This document shows positions 34,553-43,906 of a stretch of DNA of 64,000 nucleotides, piece by piece. The translations under genes and the position numbers were made by a program. Within the stretch, counting starts at the first letter, position 1; every line of letters starts with the position of its first letter. The stretch spans positions 16,901 through 80,900 of the forward strand of contig NZ_MVIH01000020.1 in the NCBI RefSeq assembly GCF_002086695.1, read 5' to 3'. Origin of the DNA: Mycolicibacterium rhodesiae. Lineage in GTDB: Bacteria; Actinomycetota; Actinomycetes; Mycobacteriales; Mycobacteriaceae. The notes below the pieces were generated by a model that saw only the letters and a program-made list of their open reading frames with translations, ran no database searches and was not told the DNA's origin.

Positions 34553-34878
34553 CTTACGTCATCGGCGAGCCCTGTGTGGACATCCGCGACAAGGCGTGTG
34601 TGGACGAATGCCCGGTCGACTGCATCTACGAAGGGCAGCGGATGTTGTACATCCATCCCGACGAGTGCGTCGACTGCGCGGCCTGTGAGCCGGTGTGTCC
34701 GGTCGAGGCGATCGTCTACATCGACGACGCCACCGACCAGTGGCAGCCGTACGTGGCGGCCAACGTGGACTTCTTCGCCGATCTCGGATCACCAGGCGGG
34801 GCAAGGATGCTCGGTCCGCAAGCGTTCGATGCCGCGCTCGTCGCAGGGCTGCCGCTTAAGGACGTTGCCGAACACTAG
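34549..34878 (+). CDS. 7Fe ferredoxin (FdxA-type)
   Basis: 109 residues. Cysteine pattern of [3Fe-4S][4Fe-4S] ferredoxins: Cys9, Cys17, Cys21 and Cys25 (CVDIRDKACVDECPVDCIY) and CVDCAACEPVCPVEAI. The C-terminal tail (VDFFADLGSPGGA) is typical of the mycobacterial FdxA group. Coupled to the upstream flavoprotein by an ATGA overlap. The stop converges with the HNH gene, overlapping by 4 bp. Confidence 0.95.
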   Translation: MTYVIGEPCVDIRDKACVDECPVDCIYEGQRMLYIHPDECVDCAACEPVCPVEAIVYIDDATDQWQPYVAANVDFFADLGSPGGARMLGPQAFDAALVAGLPLKDVAEH

Positions 34879-36206
34879 CTGCATTCGCCGTTTCCGGGCA
34901 GTAGTCGTTCTGGGTGGTGGTAGGTGTTGGTGCCTGCCCCGAGTGGTAGCTGTGGTGGCGGGATCCATTCGGTGTCGCCGTTGGCGAGTTTTCGGGTTTT
35001 CCAGCCGCGGTCGAGAAGTCGGTGGTCGGCTCGGCAGGCCAGGGTGAGTGTGTCGATGTTGGTCAGCCCGCCGTCGGCCCATTCGTCGACGTGGTGGACC
35101 TCGGTCAGATAGCCGGGCGCGTCACAACCGGGGCGGGTGCAGCCACGTTCCTTGCTGTGCAGCATGATCCGCTGATCAGCCGACGCCACCCGTTTGGTGC
35201 GACCCAGCCACAACGCCTGACCCTTCACGCGATCGAACAGGGCTAGGTAATGATAGGCGTGGGTGGCCATCCGGATGACATCGGGGATCGGCAACAGTGT
35301 GCCGGTGGCGGTGACGGCGTGCCCGGTCTTAGCCTGAATGTCCTGCAGCGTGGCCGAGACGATCACCGTCACGGGTAACCCGTTGTGCTGTCCCAGTTTC
35401 GGGTCGCCGAGTTGACCGCGCACCAACGCTATGAGCGCGTCGTGCTGGCGTTGGGCGTGGCTACGCACATCACGGTCAGCCACCTCCCCCGAGGGGGTGA
35501 GGGTAGGCGACTGGTCGGCCGGGTTGCACACGCCAGGGGCGGCGAATTTGGTGAACCAGCCATCGAGCAGTGCCCGCAATTCCGGGTCGGCGATGAGCCG
35601 GCCCACACTCATGCCGTCGATCTGTTGGCCTCCGCACCAGGTGAATCCGCGTTTGCGGGCGCGGTCCTGATCGGAGAACACCCCGTCGGGGTTGAGGTGC
35701 AACGCCAACCGGTGGGCGACCTTCTCCAACTGATCGGGCCGCATGGCCTGGGCGTGGCCGGCCAGTGCGCGTTCGGCCTTCTCCACCTCGACCGCCGGGA
35801 CATGGTCAGGCAGATCGCGGAAGAACTTCTGGATCACCCGCAGATGCTCGCCATCGAGTTGGCCGGCGTGCCAGGCCGCCGCGGTGTCCGGCAGCAGCGG
35901 CGGTAGCGGTTCGCCGGTCAGCGCCCGCCGCGGCGCCACCTGCTCGGCATCCCGCAGGCGGCGCTTGGCCTCCCGCGGACTGATCCGCAACACATCCGCC
36001 AGCGTGATCGGCACCGGCGGGCAGCCCTCGACCCGCTCCAACCGCCCCACCAGAGCATGCGAGACCGCGACCTGACGGCGTCGCGCGGTCTCCAACCGCT
36101 GCACCACGACAAAACGCTGCGGTGGACCCAGCACATCGAGATCGACTGCAGCCAACGCCTCGACCGCATCGTCGAGCGCCTCCAAGACCGCGTCTATCGA
36201 ACTCAT
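34875..36206 (-). CDS. 13E12-family DUF222/HNH endonuclease
   Basis: 443 residues from ATG 36206; a TTG ten codons upstream is less likely. N-terminal helical DUF222 region (ADVLRISPREAKRRL, HAGQLDGEHLRVI). The C-terminal HNH nuclease core CTRPGCDAPG...HHVDEWADGG...LACRADHRLLD has both zinc-knuckle Cys and the metal-binding His residues, so it should be active. It belongs to the repetitive 13E12 (REP13E12) family of mycobacteria, several of which are LexA-controlled prophage-integration sites. A LexA box overlaps this start codon. TACTCT ends 7 nt before the ATG, suggesting leaderless mRNA. Confidence 0.93.
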   Translation of the reverse strand: MSSIDAVLEALDDAVEALAAVDLDVLGPPQRFVVVQRLETARRRQVAVSHALVGRLERVEGCPPVPITLADVLRISPREAKRRLRDAEQVAPRRALTGEPLPPLLPDTAAAWHAGQLDGEHLRVIQKFFRDLPDHVPAVEVEKAERALAGHAQAMRPDQLEKVAHRLALHLNPDGVFSDQDRARKRGFTWCGGQQIDGMSVGRLIADPELRALLDGWFTKFAAPGVCNPADQSPTLTPSGEVADRDVRSHAQRQHDALIALVRGQLGDPKLGQHNGLPVTVIVSATLQDIQAKTGHAVTATGTLLPIPDVIRMATHAYHYLALFDRVKGQALWLGRTKRVASADQRIMLHSKERGCTRPGCDAPGYLTEVHHVDEWADGGLTNIDTLTLACRADHRLLDRGWKTRKLANGDTEWIPPPQLPLGAGTNTYHHPERLLPGNGECS

Positions 36207-36212
36207 GTTCGA
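36197..36212. promoter_or_regulatory. LexA SOS box at the start of the 13E12 gene
   Basis: TCGAACTCATGTTCGA, an exact match to the mycobacterial LexA consensus TCGAAC-N4-GTTCGA (a perfect inverted repeat). It overlaps the ATG (36204-36206) of the HNH gene and lies just inside a candidate -10 (AGAGTA on + = TACTCT on -, 36214-36219). Confidence 0.88.
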
Positions 36213-36308
36213 AAGAGTACGCCGAGGCGCCGACAAGAATGCGACGTCAAAACCGATCTGTGGAGGAACGAGGATCTGTGGAAACCCCTCAGCGCGTTGT
36301 CAATTCCA

Positions 36309-37889
36309 CTAGCGGAACTCCTCGGCACAGGCCTCGATCCAGTCCGACCGCCAGGACTCCGGCGGATCGTCGAGCAGCTCCCCGGGCATCAGCCAGTCGT
36401 AGATCTCGGCGTAGGTGCGGGTGCGCTGACCCTCGATGCGGCGGTTGAGCATCGACGGCTCCAGCTCGTCGAATCCGTTGAGTCCCATGGAGGCGACGAT
36501 CTGGGCAGCGCTGGCAACGGTCGCGCGTTGGAAGTTGACCACTCGCTCGATCTTGTCGGGAACATAGAGCGCCCGGGCCCTGGCCTTGTCCTGGGTGGCG
36601 ACACCCGTCGGGCATCTGTTGGTGTTGCACTTCATCGCCTGAATGCACCCGACCGCGAACATCATCGCTCGGGCGGACATCGTGAAATCCGCACCCTGGC
36701 AGATGCGGCTGACGATGTCGACCCCGCTGGCGACCTTGCCGGAGGCCCCGATCCTGATGTGGCCGCGCAACCCCGTCCCGATTAGACAGTTGTGCACCAG
36801 CATCAGTCCCTCGGTCAGTGGCATGCCGACGTGATCCTCGAATTCCTGTGGCGCCGCACCCGTTCCACCCTCAGAACCGTCGACGATGATGAAGTCCGGG
36901 GTGATCCCGGTGTGCAGCATCGCCTTGCAGATCGACAGGAATTCGGTGCGCGCGCCGATGCACAGCTTGAACCCGACCGGTTTGCCGCCGGACAGGCTGC
37001 GCAGCGTCGCGATGAAATGCATCATCTCCAGCGGGGTCCTGAACGCGGTGTGCGCCGGCGGGGACACCACCGTCTGCCCGATCGGCACGCCGCGTGTCGC
37101 GGCGATCTCCGCACTCACCTTGGCGCCGGGCAGCACCCCGCCGAGGCCGGGCTTGGCGCCCTGGGACAGCTTGATCGAGATCGCCTTCACCGTCGGCCCG
37201 GCCGCTTTCTCCTCGAACAGCGCGGCATCGAAGTGACCACCGCCGTCGCGGCACCCGAAGTAGCCGGAGCCGATTTCCCAGATCAGGTCGCCGCCGTGCT
37301 TGAGGTGATACGGGCTGATGCCGCCCTCACCGGTGTCGTGGGCGAATCCGCCGCGGGCGGCGCCGCCGTTGAGAGCCTCGATCGCATTGCCCGACAGCGC
37401 ACCGAAGCTCATCGCCGAGACGTTCAACAGCGCGATGTCGTAAGGCTGCGCGCAGTCCGGACCACCCAGCCGCACCCGCGGTGCCAGTTCGGACGCGAAA
37501 TGAGCCCGCAGGGAGTGGCGGAGGAATTCGTAGCCCAACGCGTTGACGTCCCGTTCGGTGCCGAACGGCTCATCGCTCTTGGTGCCCTTCGCCCGTTCGT
37601 AGACCATGTCGCGGGTCTCTCGATCGAACGGACTGGCCTCGGTGTTCGACTCGATGAAGTACTGCCTGATCTCGGGGCGCAGCGCCTCGGCCAGCCAACG
37701 GGCGTGCGCGAGCACCGGGTAGGACCGCAGGAGGGTGTGCCGGGTCTGCAGCAGGTCCCAGGTGCCCAATGCCGCGATCGCGCCCAGCGGCGCGGCGATC
37801 AGCCACCACCAGGGACTGGATGCCAACGCGAGCGCCGCGGCGGCCAGTGCCACCACCCACAGGGACGTGACGGCGAGGGCTCTGAGCAT
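36309..37889 (-). CDS. glutamate-synthase-like FMN-binding membrane protein
   Basis: 526 residues. One or two N-terminal membrane helices (residues 5-45) are followed by a GltB FMN-barrel domain. It contains GGARGGFAHDTGEGGISPYH, KLSQGAKPGLGG, IIVDGSEGGTGAAP, and the iron-sulfur motif CIQAMKCNTNRCPTGVA (C-x5-C-x4-C, [3Fe-4S]). There is no amidotransferase domain, so it is not a complete glutamate synthase. Such stand-alone proteins are of unknown reaction. The membrane anchor suggests an electron-transfer partner in the membrane. Confidence 0.9.
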   Translation of the reverse strand: MLRALAVTSLWVVALAAAALALASSPWWWLIAAPLGAIAALGTWDLLQTRHTLLRSYPVLAHARWLAEALRPEIRQYFIESNTEASPFDRETRDMVYERAKGTKSDEPFGTERDVNALGYEFLRHSLRAHFASELAPRVRLGGPDCAQPYDIALLNVSAMSFGALSGNAIEALNGGAARGGFAHDTGEGGISPYHLKHGGDLIWEIGSGYFGCRDGGGHFDAALFEEKAAGPTVKAISIKLSQGAKPGLGGVLPGAKVSAEIAATRGVPIGQTVVSPPAHTAFRTPLEMMHFIATLRSLSGGKPVGFKLCIGARTEFLSICKAMLHTGITPDFIIVDGSEGGTGAAPQEFEDHVGMPLTEGLMLVHNCLIGTGLRGHIRIGASGKVASGVDIVSRICQGADFTMSARAMMFAVGCIQAMKCNTNRCPTGVATQDKARARALYVPDKIERVVNFQRATVASAAQIVASMGLNGFDELEPSMLNRRIEGQRTRTYAEIYDWLMPGELLDDPPESWRSDWIEACAEEFR

Positions 37890-37939
37890 CGGGCTCCCTT
37901 GAGGGTGAAATGCCTGCGAGGCGTCATTCTGGCATCACC

Positions 37940-37945
37940 TATGAT
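37940..37945 (+). promoter_or_regulatory. candidate -10 for pheST
   Basis: TATGAT at 37940-37945, 63 bp before pheS, on the divergent side of the flavoprotein gene. No convincing -35 at the right distance, and no T-box or attenuator peptide was seen. Confidence 0.35.
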
Positions 37946-38008
37946 CGGCACTTGCGTCACACCCGTGGCGGAAATAAGCCCAGCTGCGAAAAAGGAGTGT
38001 CTTGCCGC

Positions 38009-39052
38009 GTGGGTTCCCAACCCGTCGACTTGTCGCAGGAATCGCTGACAGAGGCCATCAGCGCGGCCCGGCACGCCTTCGAAGAGGCGGCCGACCTTGA
38101 TGCGCTGGCCCGCGCGAAGACCGATCACCTGGGCGACCGCGCGCCGCTCGCGCTGGCCCGTCAGGCGCTGGCGACTCTGCCGAAGGCCGATCGCGCCGAG
38201 GCAGGCAAGCTGGTGAACGTCGCCCGCGGCGATGCCCAGCGCAGCTACGACGAGCGACTCGCGGTGCTGCGCGCCGAGCGTGACGCGGCGGTCCTGGTTG
38301 CCGAGGCCATCGACGTCACGCTGCCCTCGACACGGCAGCCCGTCGGGGCGCGGCACCCGATCACGATCCTCGCCGAGCACGTCGCCGACACCTTCATCGC
38401 GATGGGCTGGGAGCTGGCCGAAGGCCCCGAGGTCGAGACCGAGCAGTTCAACTTCGACGCGCTGAACTTTCCGCCCGACCATCCGGCGCGCAGCGAATCC
38501 GACACGTTTCACATCGCCCCGGAGGGTTCGCGCCAGCTCCTGCGCACCCACACCTCCCCGGTCCAGGTGCGCACGCTGCTGGACCGCGAGTTGCCGGTCT
38601 ACATCGTGTCGATCGGCCGGACATTCCGCACCGACGAACTGGACTCCACTCACACCCCGGTCTTCCATCAGGTCGAGGGACTCGCCGTGGACCGCGGGCT
38701 GACGATGGCTCACCTGCGGGGCACGCTCGATGCGTTCGCCCGTTCCGAGTTCGGCGAGGGCGCCCGCACCCGGATGCGGCCGCACTTCTTTCCGTTCACC
38801 GAACCCTCTGCCGAGGTGGACATCTGGTTCCCGAACAAGAAGGGCGGCCCAGGCTGGGTCGAGTGGGGTGGCTGCGGCATGGTCAATCCGAACGTGTTGC
38901 GCGCCGCAGGTATTGATCCTGAGGTCTACTCGGGCTTCGCATTCGGGATGGGCCTCGAGCGCACGTTGCAGTTCCGCAATGGCATTCCCGACATGCGCGA
39001 CATGGTCGAAGGCGACGTGCGGTTCTCGTTGCCGTTCGGGGTCGGCATCTGA
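38009..39052 (+). CDS. pheS: phenylalanyl-tRNA synthetase alpha subunit
   Basis: 347 residues from GTG 38009 after AAAGGAGTG; longer upstream frames lack a ribosome site. N-terminal coiled coil (FEEAADLDALARAKTDHLG onward), then the class II core with motif 2 (RTFRTDELDSTHTPVFHQVE) and motif 3 (GFAFGMGLERTLQ). Forms the (alpha-beta)2 enzyme charging tRNA-Phe with the next gene, which overlaps by 1 nt (TGATG). Confidence 0.97.
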   Translation: MGSQPVDLSQESLTEAISAARHAFEEAADLDALARAKTDHLGDRAPLALARQALATLPKADRAEAGKLVNVARGDAQRSYDERLAVLRAERDAAVLVAEAIDVTLPSTRQPVGARHPITILAEHVADTFIAMGWELAEGPEVETEQFNFDALNFPPDHPARSESDTFHIAPEGSRQLLRTHTSPVQVRTLLDRELPVYIVSIGRTFRTDELDSTHTPVFHQVEGLAVDRGLTMAHLRGTLDAFARSEFGEGARTRMRPHFFPFTEPSAEVDIWFPNKKGGPGWVEWGGCGMVNPNVLRAAGIDPEVYSGFAFGMGLERTLQFRNGIPDMRDMVEGDVRFSLPFGVGI

Positions 39053-41547
39053 TGCGGCTTCCCTACAGCTGGCTGCGTGAAGTCGTCCAGCGCGGCGCAC
39101 CCGACTGGGATGTCGAGCCGCACGACCTCGAACAGGCCCTCATCCGCGTCGGCCACGAGGTCGAGGACATCATCGCCCTCGGCCCGGTGAGTGGACCGCT
39201 GACTGTCGGGCGGGTCACCGCGATCGAAGAACTGACCGAGTTCAAAAAGCCGATCCGGGCGTGCAAAGTCGATGTGGGCGAAACCGAGGATCGCGACATC
39301 GTCTGCGGCGCAACCAACTTCGCTGTCGGTGATCTCGTGGTCGTCGCGCTTCCCGGCACCACGCTTCCCGGTGACTTCCACATCGCCAGCCGCAAGACGT
39401 ACGGCCGTCTCTCCGACGGCATGATCTGCTCGGCGGCTGAATTGGGTTTGGGCGCGGACCATTCCGGCATTCTCGTGCTGCCGCCAGATACCGCCGAACC
39501 CGGCGCGGACGGTATTGCCGTGCTCGGACTCGACGACGTGATCTTCGATCTGGCGGTCACTCCGGACCGCGGCTACGGCATGTCGGTGCGTGGCATCGCC
39601 CGTGAAATCGCCTGTGCCTACGACTTGGACTACGACGACCCGGCCGATGTTCCGCCGCTGCCCGCTGAGGGTGTGGCTCTGCCGGTCACCGTCGAACCAG
39701 GCACCGGCGTCAGCCGTTTCGCGCTGCGGCCGGTCACCGGTATCAATCCGAATGCGTTGTCGCCGTGGTGGTTACGTCGGCGGTTGATGCTGTGCGGTAT
39801 CCGGCCCATCTCGCCGGCCGTCGACGTCACCAACTACGTCATGCTCGAACTCGGCCACCCGATGCACGCACACGACCGCAGCCGCATCAACGGCGAATTC
39901 GTGGTCCGGTTCGCCAAGCCGGGGGAGACGGTCGTCACGCTCGACGACATCGAACGCAAACTCGATCCGGCCGACGTGCTGATCGTCGACGATGTCGCGA
40001 CAGCGGCCATCGGCGGCGTGATGGGCGCGGGCACCACTGAGATCGACGACGACTCCACCGACATCCTGCTGGAAGCCGCGGTCTGGGATCCGGCCGCGGT
40101 GTCACGGACGATCCGCCGTCTGCACCTGGTCAGCGAGGCAGGCCGGCGCTACGAACGCTCCGTCGACCCCGCCATCTCCGTTGCCGCGGTCGATCGGTGC
40201 GCGCGACTGCTCGCCTCGATCGCCGGCGGCACCATCGAACCCACGCTCACCGACTGGCGCGGCGACCCGCCACGCGACGACTGGTCCCCGCCGCCGGTGC
40301 GGATCCGCTTCGATCTGCCCGATCAGCTGGCGGGAGTGGAATACGACGGCGGCACCACGGTCAAGCGGTTGACCCAGATCGGCGCCGAGGTGACCGAGGA
40401 CGAGGCCGACCCCGCGATCCTCGTCGTCACCCCGCCGAGTTGGCGGCCGGATCTGGCCCAGCCCGCCGACCTGGTCGAAGAGGTGCTGCGGCTGGAAGGC
40501 CTGGACAAGATCCCGTCGGTGTTGCCCACCGCACCCGCCGGCCGTGGCCTGACCGCCGAGCAGAAGCGGCGTCGCGCGGTCGGCAAGGCGCTGGGCATGT
40601 CCGGCTATGTCGAGGTGCTGCCCACTCCGTTTCTGCCCGCAGGCGTCTTCGATCAGTGGGGCCTGCCGGACCGCGATCCGCGCCGGGTCACCACCACGGT
40701 GCTCAACCCGCTGGAGGCCGACCGGCCGAGCCTGGCCACCACGTTGCTGCCGGCTCTGCTGGAAGCGTTGTCCCGCAACGTTTCTCGAGGCTTCGGTGAC
40801 GTCGCGCTGTTCTCCATCGCGCAGGTGGTGTACCCCACCGACCAGACCAAGGGCGTCGAGCTGATCCCGACGCACCGCCGGCCGAGCGACGAGGAAATCG
40901 CCGCGCTGGACGCCTCGCTGCCGAGTCAGCCGGTGCACGTCGGTGCGGTGTTGACCGGTCTGCGCGAGCCCCGCGGACCGTGGGGTCCTGGGCGGCCAGT
41001 GGAGGCCGCCGACGCCTTCGAGGCGGTGCGGACCATCGCCCGTGCCTGCGGTGTAGACGTGACGCTGCGCGCAGCGCAGTACCTGCCGTGGCATCCCGGC
41101 CGTTGCGCTGAGGTTCTCGTCGACGGGAAGGTGGTCGGCCATGCCGGGCAGCTACATCCGTCGGTCATCGAGCGCTCCGGGCTGCCGAAGGGCACCTGCG
41201 CAGTCGAACTGGACCTGGATGCCGTGCCGATCGTCGCGACGCTGCCCGCCCCGCGGGTCTCGCCGTTCCCGGCGGTGTTCCAGGACGTCAGCCTGGTCGT
41301 CGCCGGTGATGTGCCTGCTGCCGCGGTGGTCGACGCCGTTCGTGACGGTGCCGGCGAGCTGCTGGAAGATGTTGCGCTGTTCGACGTCTACACCGGGCCG
41401 CAGGTCGGCGCGGACCGCAAGTCGCTGACGCTGGCGCTGCGCTTCCGGGCGCCCGACCGGACGCTGACCGAGGACGAGGCGAGCGCCGCCCGCGATGCGG
41501 CGGTGGCTGCGGCCGCCGAGGCGGTCGGCGCCGAGCTGCGGGGTTAG
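39052..41547 (+). CDS. pheT: phenylalanyl-tRNA synthetase beta subunit
   Basis: 831 residues. N-terminal EMAP-like tRNA-binding domain (EFKKPIRACKVDVGE), B3/B4 editing domain (DVTNYVMLELGHPMHAHD), B5 domain, catalytic-like core, and a C-terminal anticodon-binding ferredoxin-fold domain (FPAVFQDVSLVVAGDVPA to RFRAPDRTLTEDEA). Standard length, no defects seen. 68 bp separate it from argC, which has its own ARG box. Confidence 0.97.
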   Translation: MRLPYSWLREVVQRGAPDWDVEPHDLEQALIRVGHEVEDIIALGPVSGPLTVGRVTAIEELTEFKKPIRACKVDVGETEDRDIVCGATNFAVGDLVVVALPGTTLPGDFHIASRKTYGRLSDGMICSAAELGLGADHSGILVLPPDTAEPGADGIAVLGLDDVIFDLAVTPDRGYGMSVRGIAREIACAYDLDYDDPADVPPLPAEGVALPVTVEPGTGVSRFALRPVTGINPNALSPWWLRRRLMLCGIRPISPAVDVTNYVMLELGHPMHAHDRSRINGEFVVRFAKPGETVVTLDDIERKLDPADVLIVDDVATAAIGGVMGAGTTEIDDDSTDILLEAAVWDPAAVSRTIRRLHLVSEAGRRYERSVDPAISVAAVDRCARLLASIAGGTIEPTLTDWRGDPPRDDWSPPPVRIRFDLPDQLAGVEYDGGTTVKRLTQIGAEVTEDEADPAILVVTPPSWRPDLAQPADLVEEVLRLEGLDKIPSVLPTAPAGRGLTAEQKRRRAVGKALGMSGYVEVLPTPFLPAGVFDQWGLPDRDPRRVTTTVLNPLEADRPSLATTLLPALLEALSRNVSRGFGDVALFSIAQVVYPTDQTKGVELIPTHRRPSDEEIAALDASLPSQPVHVGAVLTGLREPRGPWGPGRPVEAADAFEAVRTIARACGVDVTLRAAQYLPWHPGRCAEVLVDGKVVGHAGQLHPSVIERSGLPKGTCAVELDLDAVPIVATLPAPRVSPFPAVFQDVSLVVAGDVPAAAVVDAVRDGAGELLEDVALFDVYTGPQVGADRKSLTLALRFRAPDRTLTEDEASAARDAAVAAAAEAVGAELRG

Positions 41548-41576
41548 TTGTTCCCGCTCGCTCGCCAACCCAGAAT

Positions 41577-41606
41577 GAATTTGCATACGGTTGCATAACC
41601 ATGCAG
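41577..41606. promoter_or_regulatory. ARG box (ArgR operator) before argC
   Basis: Half-sites recur every 10 bp: TTGCAT at 41581-41586, TTGCAT at 41591-41596 and ATGCAG at 41601-41606, preceded by TGAAT (41576-41580). Spacing and sequence fit the TTGCATA-type ARG boxes of actinobacteria. argR itself is the sixth gene of the operon, giving feedback by arginine-bound ArgR. Confidence 0.8.
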
Positions 41607-41615
41607 AATCGCGGA

Positions 41616-42650
41616 ATGACTTCGGTGGCGATTGCCGGCGCCAGTGGCTACGCCGGTGGTGAAATCCTGCGCTTGCTGCTCGGACACCCGGCCTACGCGG
41701 ACGGCCGTCTGACCATCGGCGCGCTGACCGCCGCCGCCAGCGCGGGCACACACCTGGGCGAGCATCACCCGCATCTGTTACCGCTGGCCGGCCGGGTGCT
41801 CGAGCCCACCGAGACCGGGATCCTTGCGGGCCACGACGTGGTGTTCCTTGCCCTGCCGCACGGCCATTCCGCGGCGCTCGCCGAGCAACTCGGCGACGAC
41901 ACCGTGATCATCGACTGTGGCGCCGACTTCCGGCTCACCGACGCCGAGGACTGGCAGCGGTTCTACGGCTCGGAGCATGCGGGCAGCTGGCCCTACGGGC
42001 TGCCCGAACTGCCGGGCGGTCGGGACCGGCTGCGGGACACCAAGCGGATCGCCGTGCCGGGCTGCTATCCGACCGCCGCGCTGCTGGCGCTGCTGCCGGC
42101 GGTCGCCGCGGACCTCGTCGAGCCCGCGGTCACCGTGGTGGCCGTCAGTGGCACCTCCGGCGCGGGCCGCGCCGCCAAGGTCGACCTGCTGGGTTCGGAG
42201 GTCATCGGCTCGGCGCGCGCGTACAACATCGCCGGCGCGCACCGGCACACCCCGGAGATCGCACAGGGGCTGCGCGCGGTGACCGACCGCGACATCACGG
42301 TCTCGTTCACTCCGGTGTTGATCCCGACGTCCCGCGGCATTCTGGCCACCTGCACCGCCCGCACCCAGGCATCGGTGTCCGAGATTCGCGCGGCGTACGA
42401 AAAGGCGTATGACGCCGAACCGTTCATCCACCTGCTGCCCGAAGGCCAGCTGCCCCGCACCGGTGCGGTGATCGGCAGTAACGCCGCGCAACTGGCGGTG
42501 GCCGTCGACGCCGATGCCGGCGTGCTGGTCGCGGTGTGCGCCATCGACAACCTGGTGAAGGGCACCGCCGGTGCGGCGGTGCAATCGATGAACCTGGCCC
42601 TTGGCTGGGCCGAGACCGAAGGGCTGTCGATCGTGGGAGTGGCACCGTGA
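41616..42650 (+). CDS. argC: N-acetyl-gamma-glutamyl-phosphate reductase
   Basis: 344 residues from ATG 41616; another in-frame ATG at 41601 lies inside the ARG box and is less likely. N-terminal NADP-binding motif GASGYAGGE and the catalytic cysteine in VPGCYPTAAL (about residue 150). Reduces N-acetylglutamyl phosphate to the semialdehyde, the third step of arginine synthesis. First gene of argCJBDFRGH, where most genes overlap by 1-4 nt. Confidence 0.97.
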   Translation: MTSVAIAGASGYAGGEILRLLLGHPAYADGRLTIGALTAAASAGTHLGEHHPHLLPLAGRVLEPTETGILAGHDVVFLALPHGHSAALAEQLGDDTVIIDCGADFRLTDAEDWQRFYGSEHAGSWPYGLPELPGGRDRLRDTKRIAVPGCYPTAALLALLPAVAADLVEPAVTVVAVSGTSGAGRAAKVDLLGSEVIGSARAYNIAGAHRHTPEIAQGLRAVTDRDITVSFTPVLIPTSRGILATCTARTQASVSEIRAAYEKAYDAEPFIHLLPEGQLPRTGAVIGSNAAQLAVAVDADAGVLVAVCAIDNLVKGTAGAAVQSMNLALGWAETEGLSIVGVAP

Positions 42651-43906
42651 CGCAGATCGGCGGGCAGGACCGAAGCGACTCGGGAATGAATACCGACCAA
42701 ACCAAACTGGTTCGCACCCAAGGGATTACCGCGCCTGCTGGCTTCCGCGCGACTGGAATCGCGGCCGGTATCAAGAAATCTGGTGCGCTTGACCTGGCGC
42801 TGGTGTTGAACGAAGGTCCCGACTACGCGGCCGCGGGGGTGTTCACCCGCAATCAGGTGAAGGCCGCTCCGGTGCTGTGGAGCCAGCAGGTGCTCACCAC
42901 CGGCCAATTGCGTACCGTGCTGCTGAACTCGGGCGGCGCGAATGCCTGTACGGGTGCGGCGGGCTTCCAGGACGTCCATGCCACCGCCGAGGCCGTCGCC
43001 GCGGCACTGTCGCAGTGGGGCACTGAGACCGGACCCATCGAGGTCGCGATCTGCTCGACCGGCCTGATCGGCGACCGCCTGCCGATGGATAGGGTGCTGG
43101 CCGGTGTCACCGAGATCGTCCACGAACTCGGCGGCGGACTGACCGGCGGTGACGAGGCCGCGCGGGCCATCATGACCACCGATACCGTACCGAAACAGGT
43201 TGCCCTGCATCACGCCCCGGAAACAGGGGAGAACTGGACCGTCGGCGGCATGGCCAAGGGTGCGGGCATGCTCGCCCCCTCGCTGGCCACCATGCTGGTG
43301 GTGCTCACCACCGACGCCGTGGCTGACAGCGCCGCGCTCGATACCGCGTTGCGCCGGGCCACCGCCAAGACCTTCGACCGCCTCGACGTCGACGGCAGCT
43401 GCTCGACCAACGACACGGTGCTGCTGCTCGCCTCCGGTGCCAGTGAGATCGCGCCCAGTCAAGACGATCTGGACGCGGCCGTGCTTCGGGTGTGCGATGA
43501 CCTCTGCGCACAATTGCAGGCCGATGCCGAAGGCGTCACCAAACGCATCGCGATCACCGTCACCGGGGCGCCCAGTGAGGACGACGCGGTGACCGCAGGC
43601 CGGATCATCGCGCGCGACAGCCTGGTCAAGACGGCGCTGTTCGGTTCCGACCCGAACTGGGGACGGGTGCTCGCCGCGGTGGGGATGGTGCCCTTCGAGA
43701 TCGACGCGCAGCGGATCACCGTGTCGTTCAACGGGTTCCCGGTCTGCATCGACGGCGCCGGCGCGCAGGGAGCCCGCGAGGTGGACCTCTCGGGCCCGGA
43801 CATCGAGGTGACGGTCGATCTCAACCTCGGCGACGGGCACGCGACCATCCGCACCACCGACCTGTCCCACGCGTACGTCGAGGAGAACTCGGCCTACAGC
43901 TCATGA
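42647..43906 (+). CDS. argJ: bifunctional ornithine acetyltransferase / N-acetylglutamate synthase
   Basis: 419 residues from GTG 42647, which overlaps argC (GTGA) behind GGGAG; ATG 42686 would give 406 residues, closer to the M. tuberculosis protein. Self-cleaves before the catalytic threonine in LAPSLATML to give two chains. Oxyanion-hole motif CSTGLIG and C-terminal DLSHAYVEENSAYSS are conserved. Recycles the acetyl group from N-acetylornithine to glutamate. Confidence 0.97.
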   Translation: MTQIGGQDRSDSGMNTDQTKLVRTQGITAPAGFRATGIAAGIKKSGALDLALVLNEGPDYAAAGVFTRNQVKAAPVLWSQQVLTTGQLRTVLLNSGGANACTGAAGFQDVHATAEAVAAALSQWGTETGPIEVAICSTGLIGDRLPMDRVLAGVTEIVHELGGGLTGGDEAARAIMTTDTVPKQVALHHAPETGENWTVGGMAKGAGMLAPSLATMLVVLTTDAVADSAALDTALRRATAKTFDRLDVDGSCSTNDTVLLLASGASEIAPSQDDLDAAVLRVCDDLCAQLQADAEGVTKRIAITVTGAPSEDDAVTAGRIIARDSLVKTALFGSDPNWGRVLAAVGMVPFEIDAQRITVSFNGFPVCIDGAGAQGAREVDLSGPDIEVTVDLNLGDGHATIRTTDLSHAYVEENSAYSS

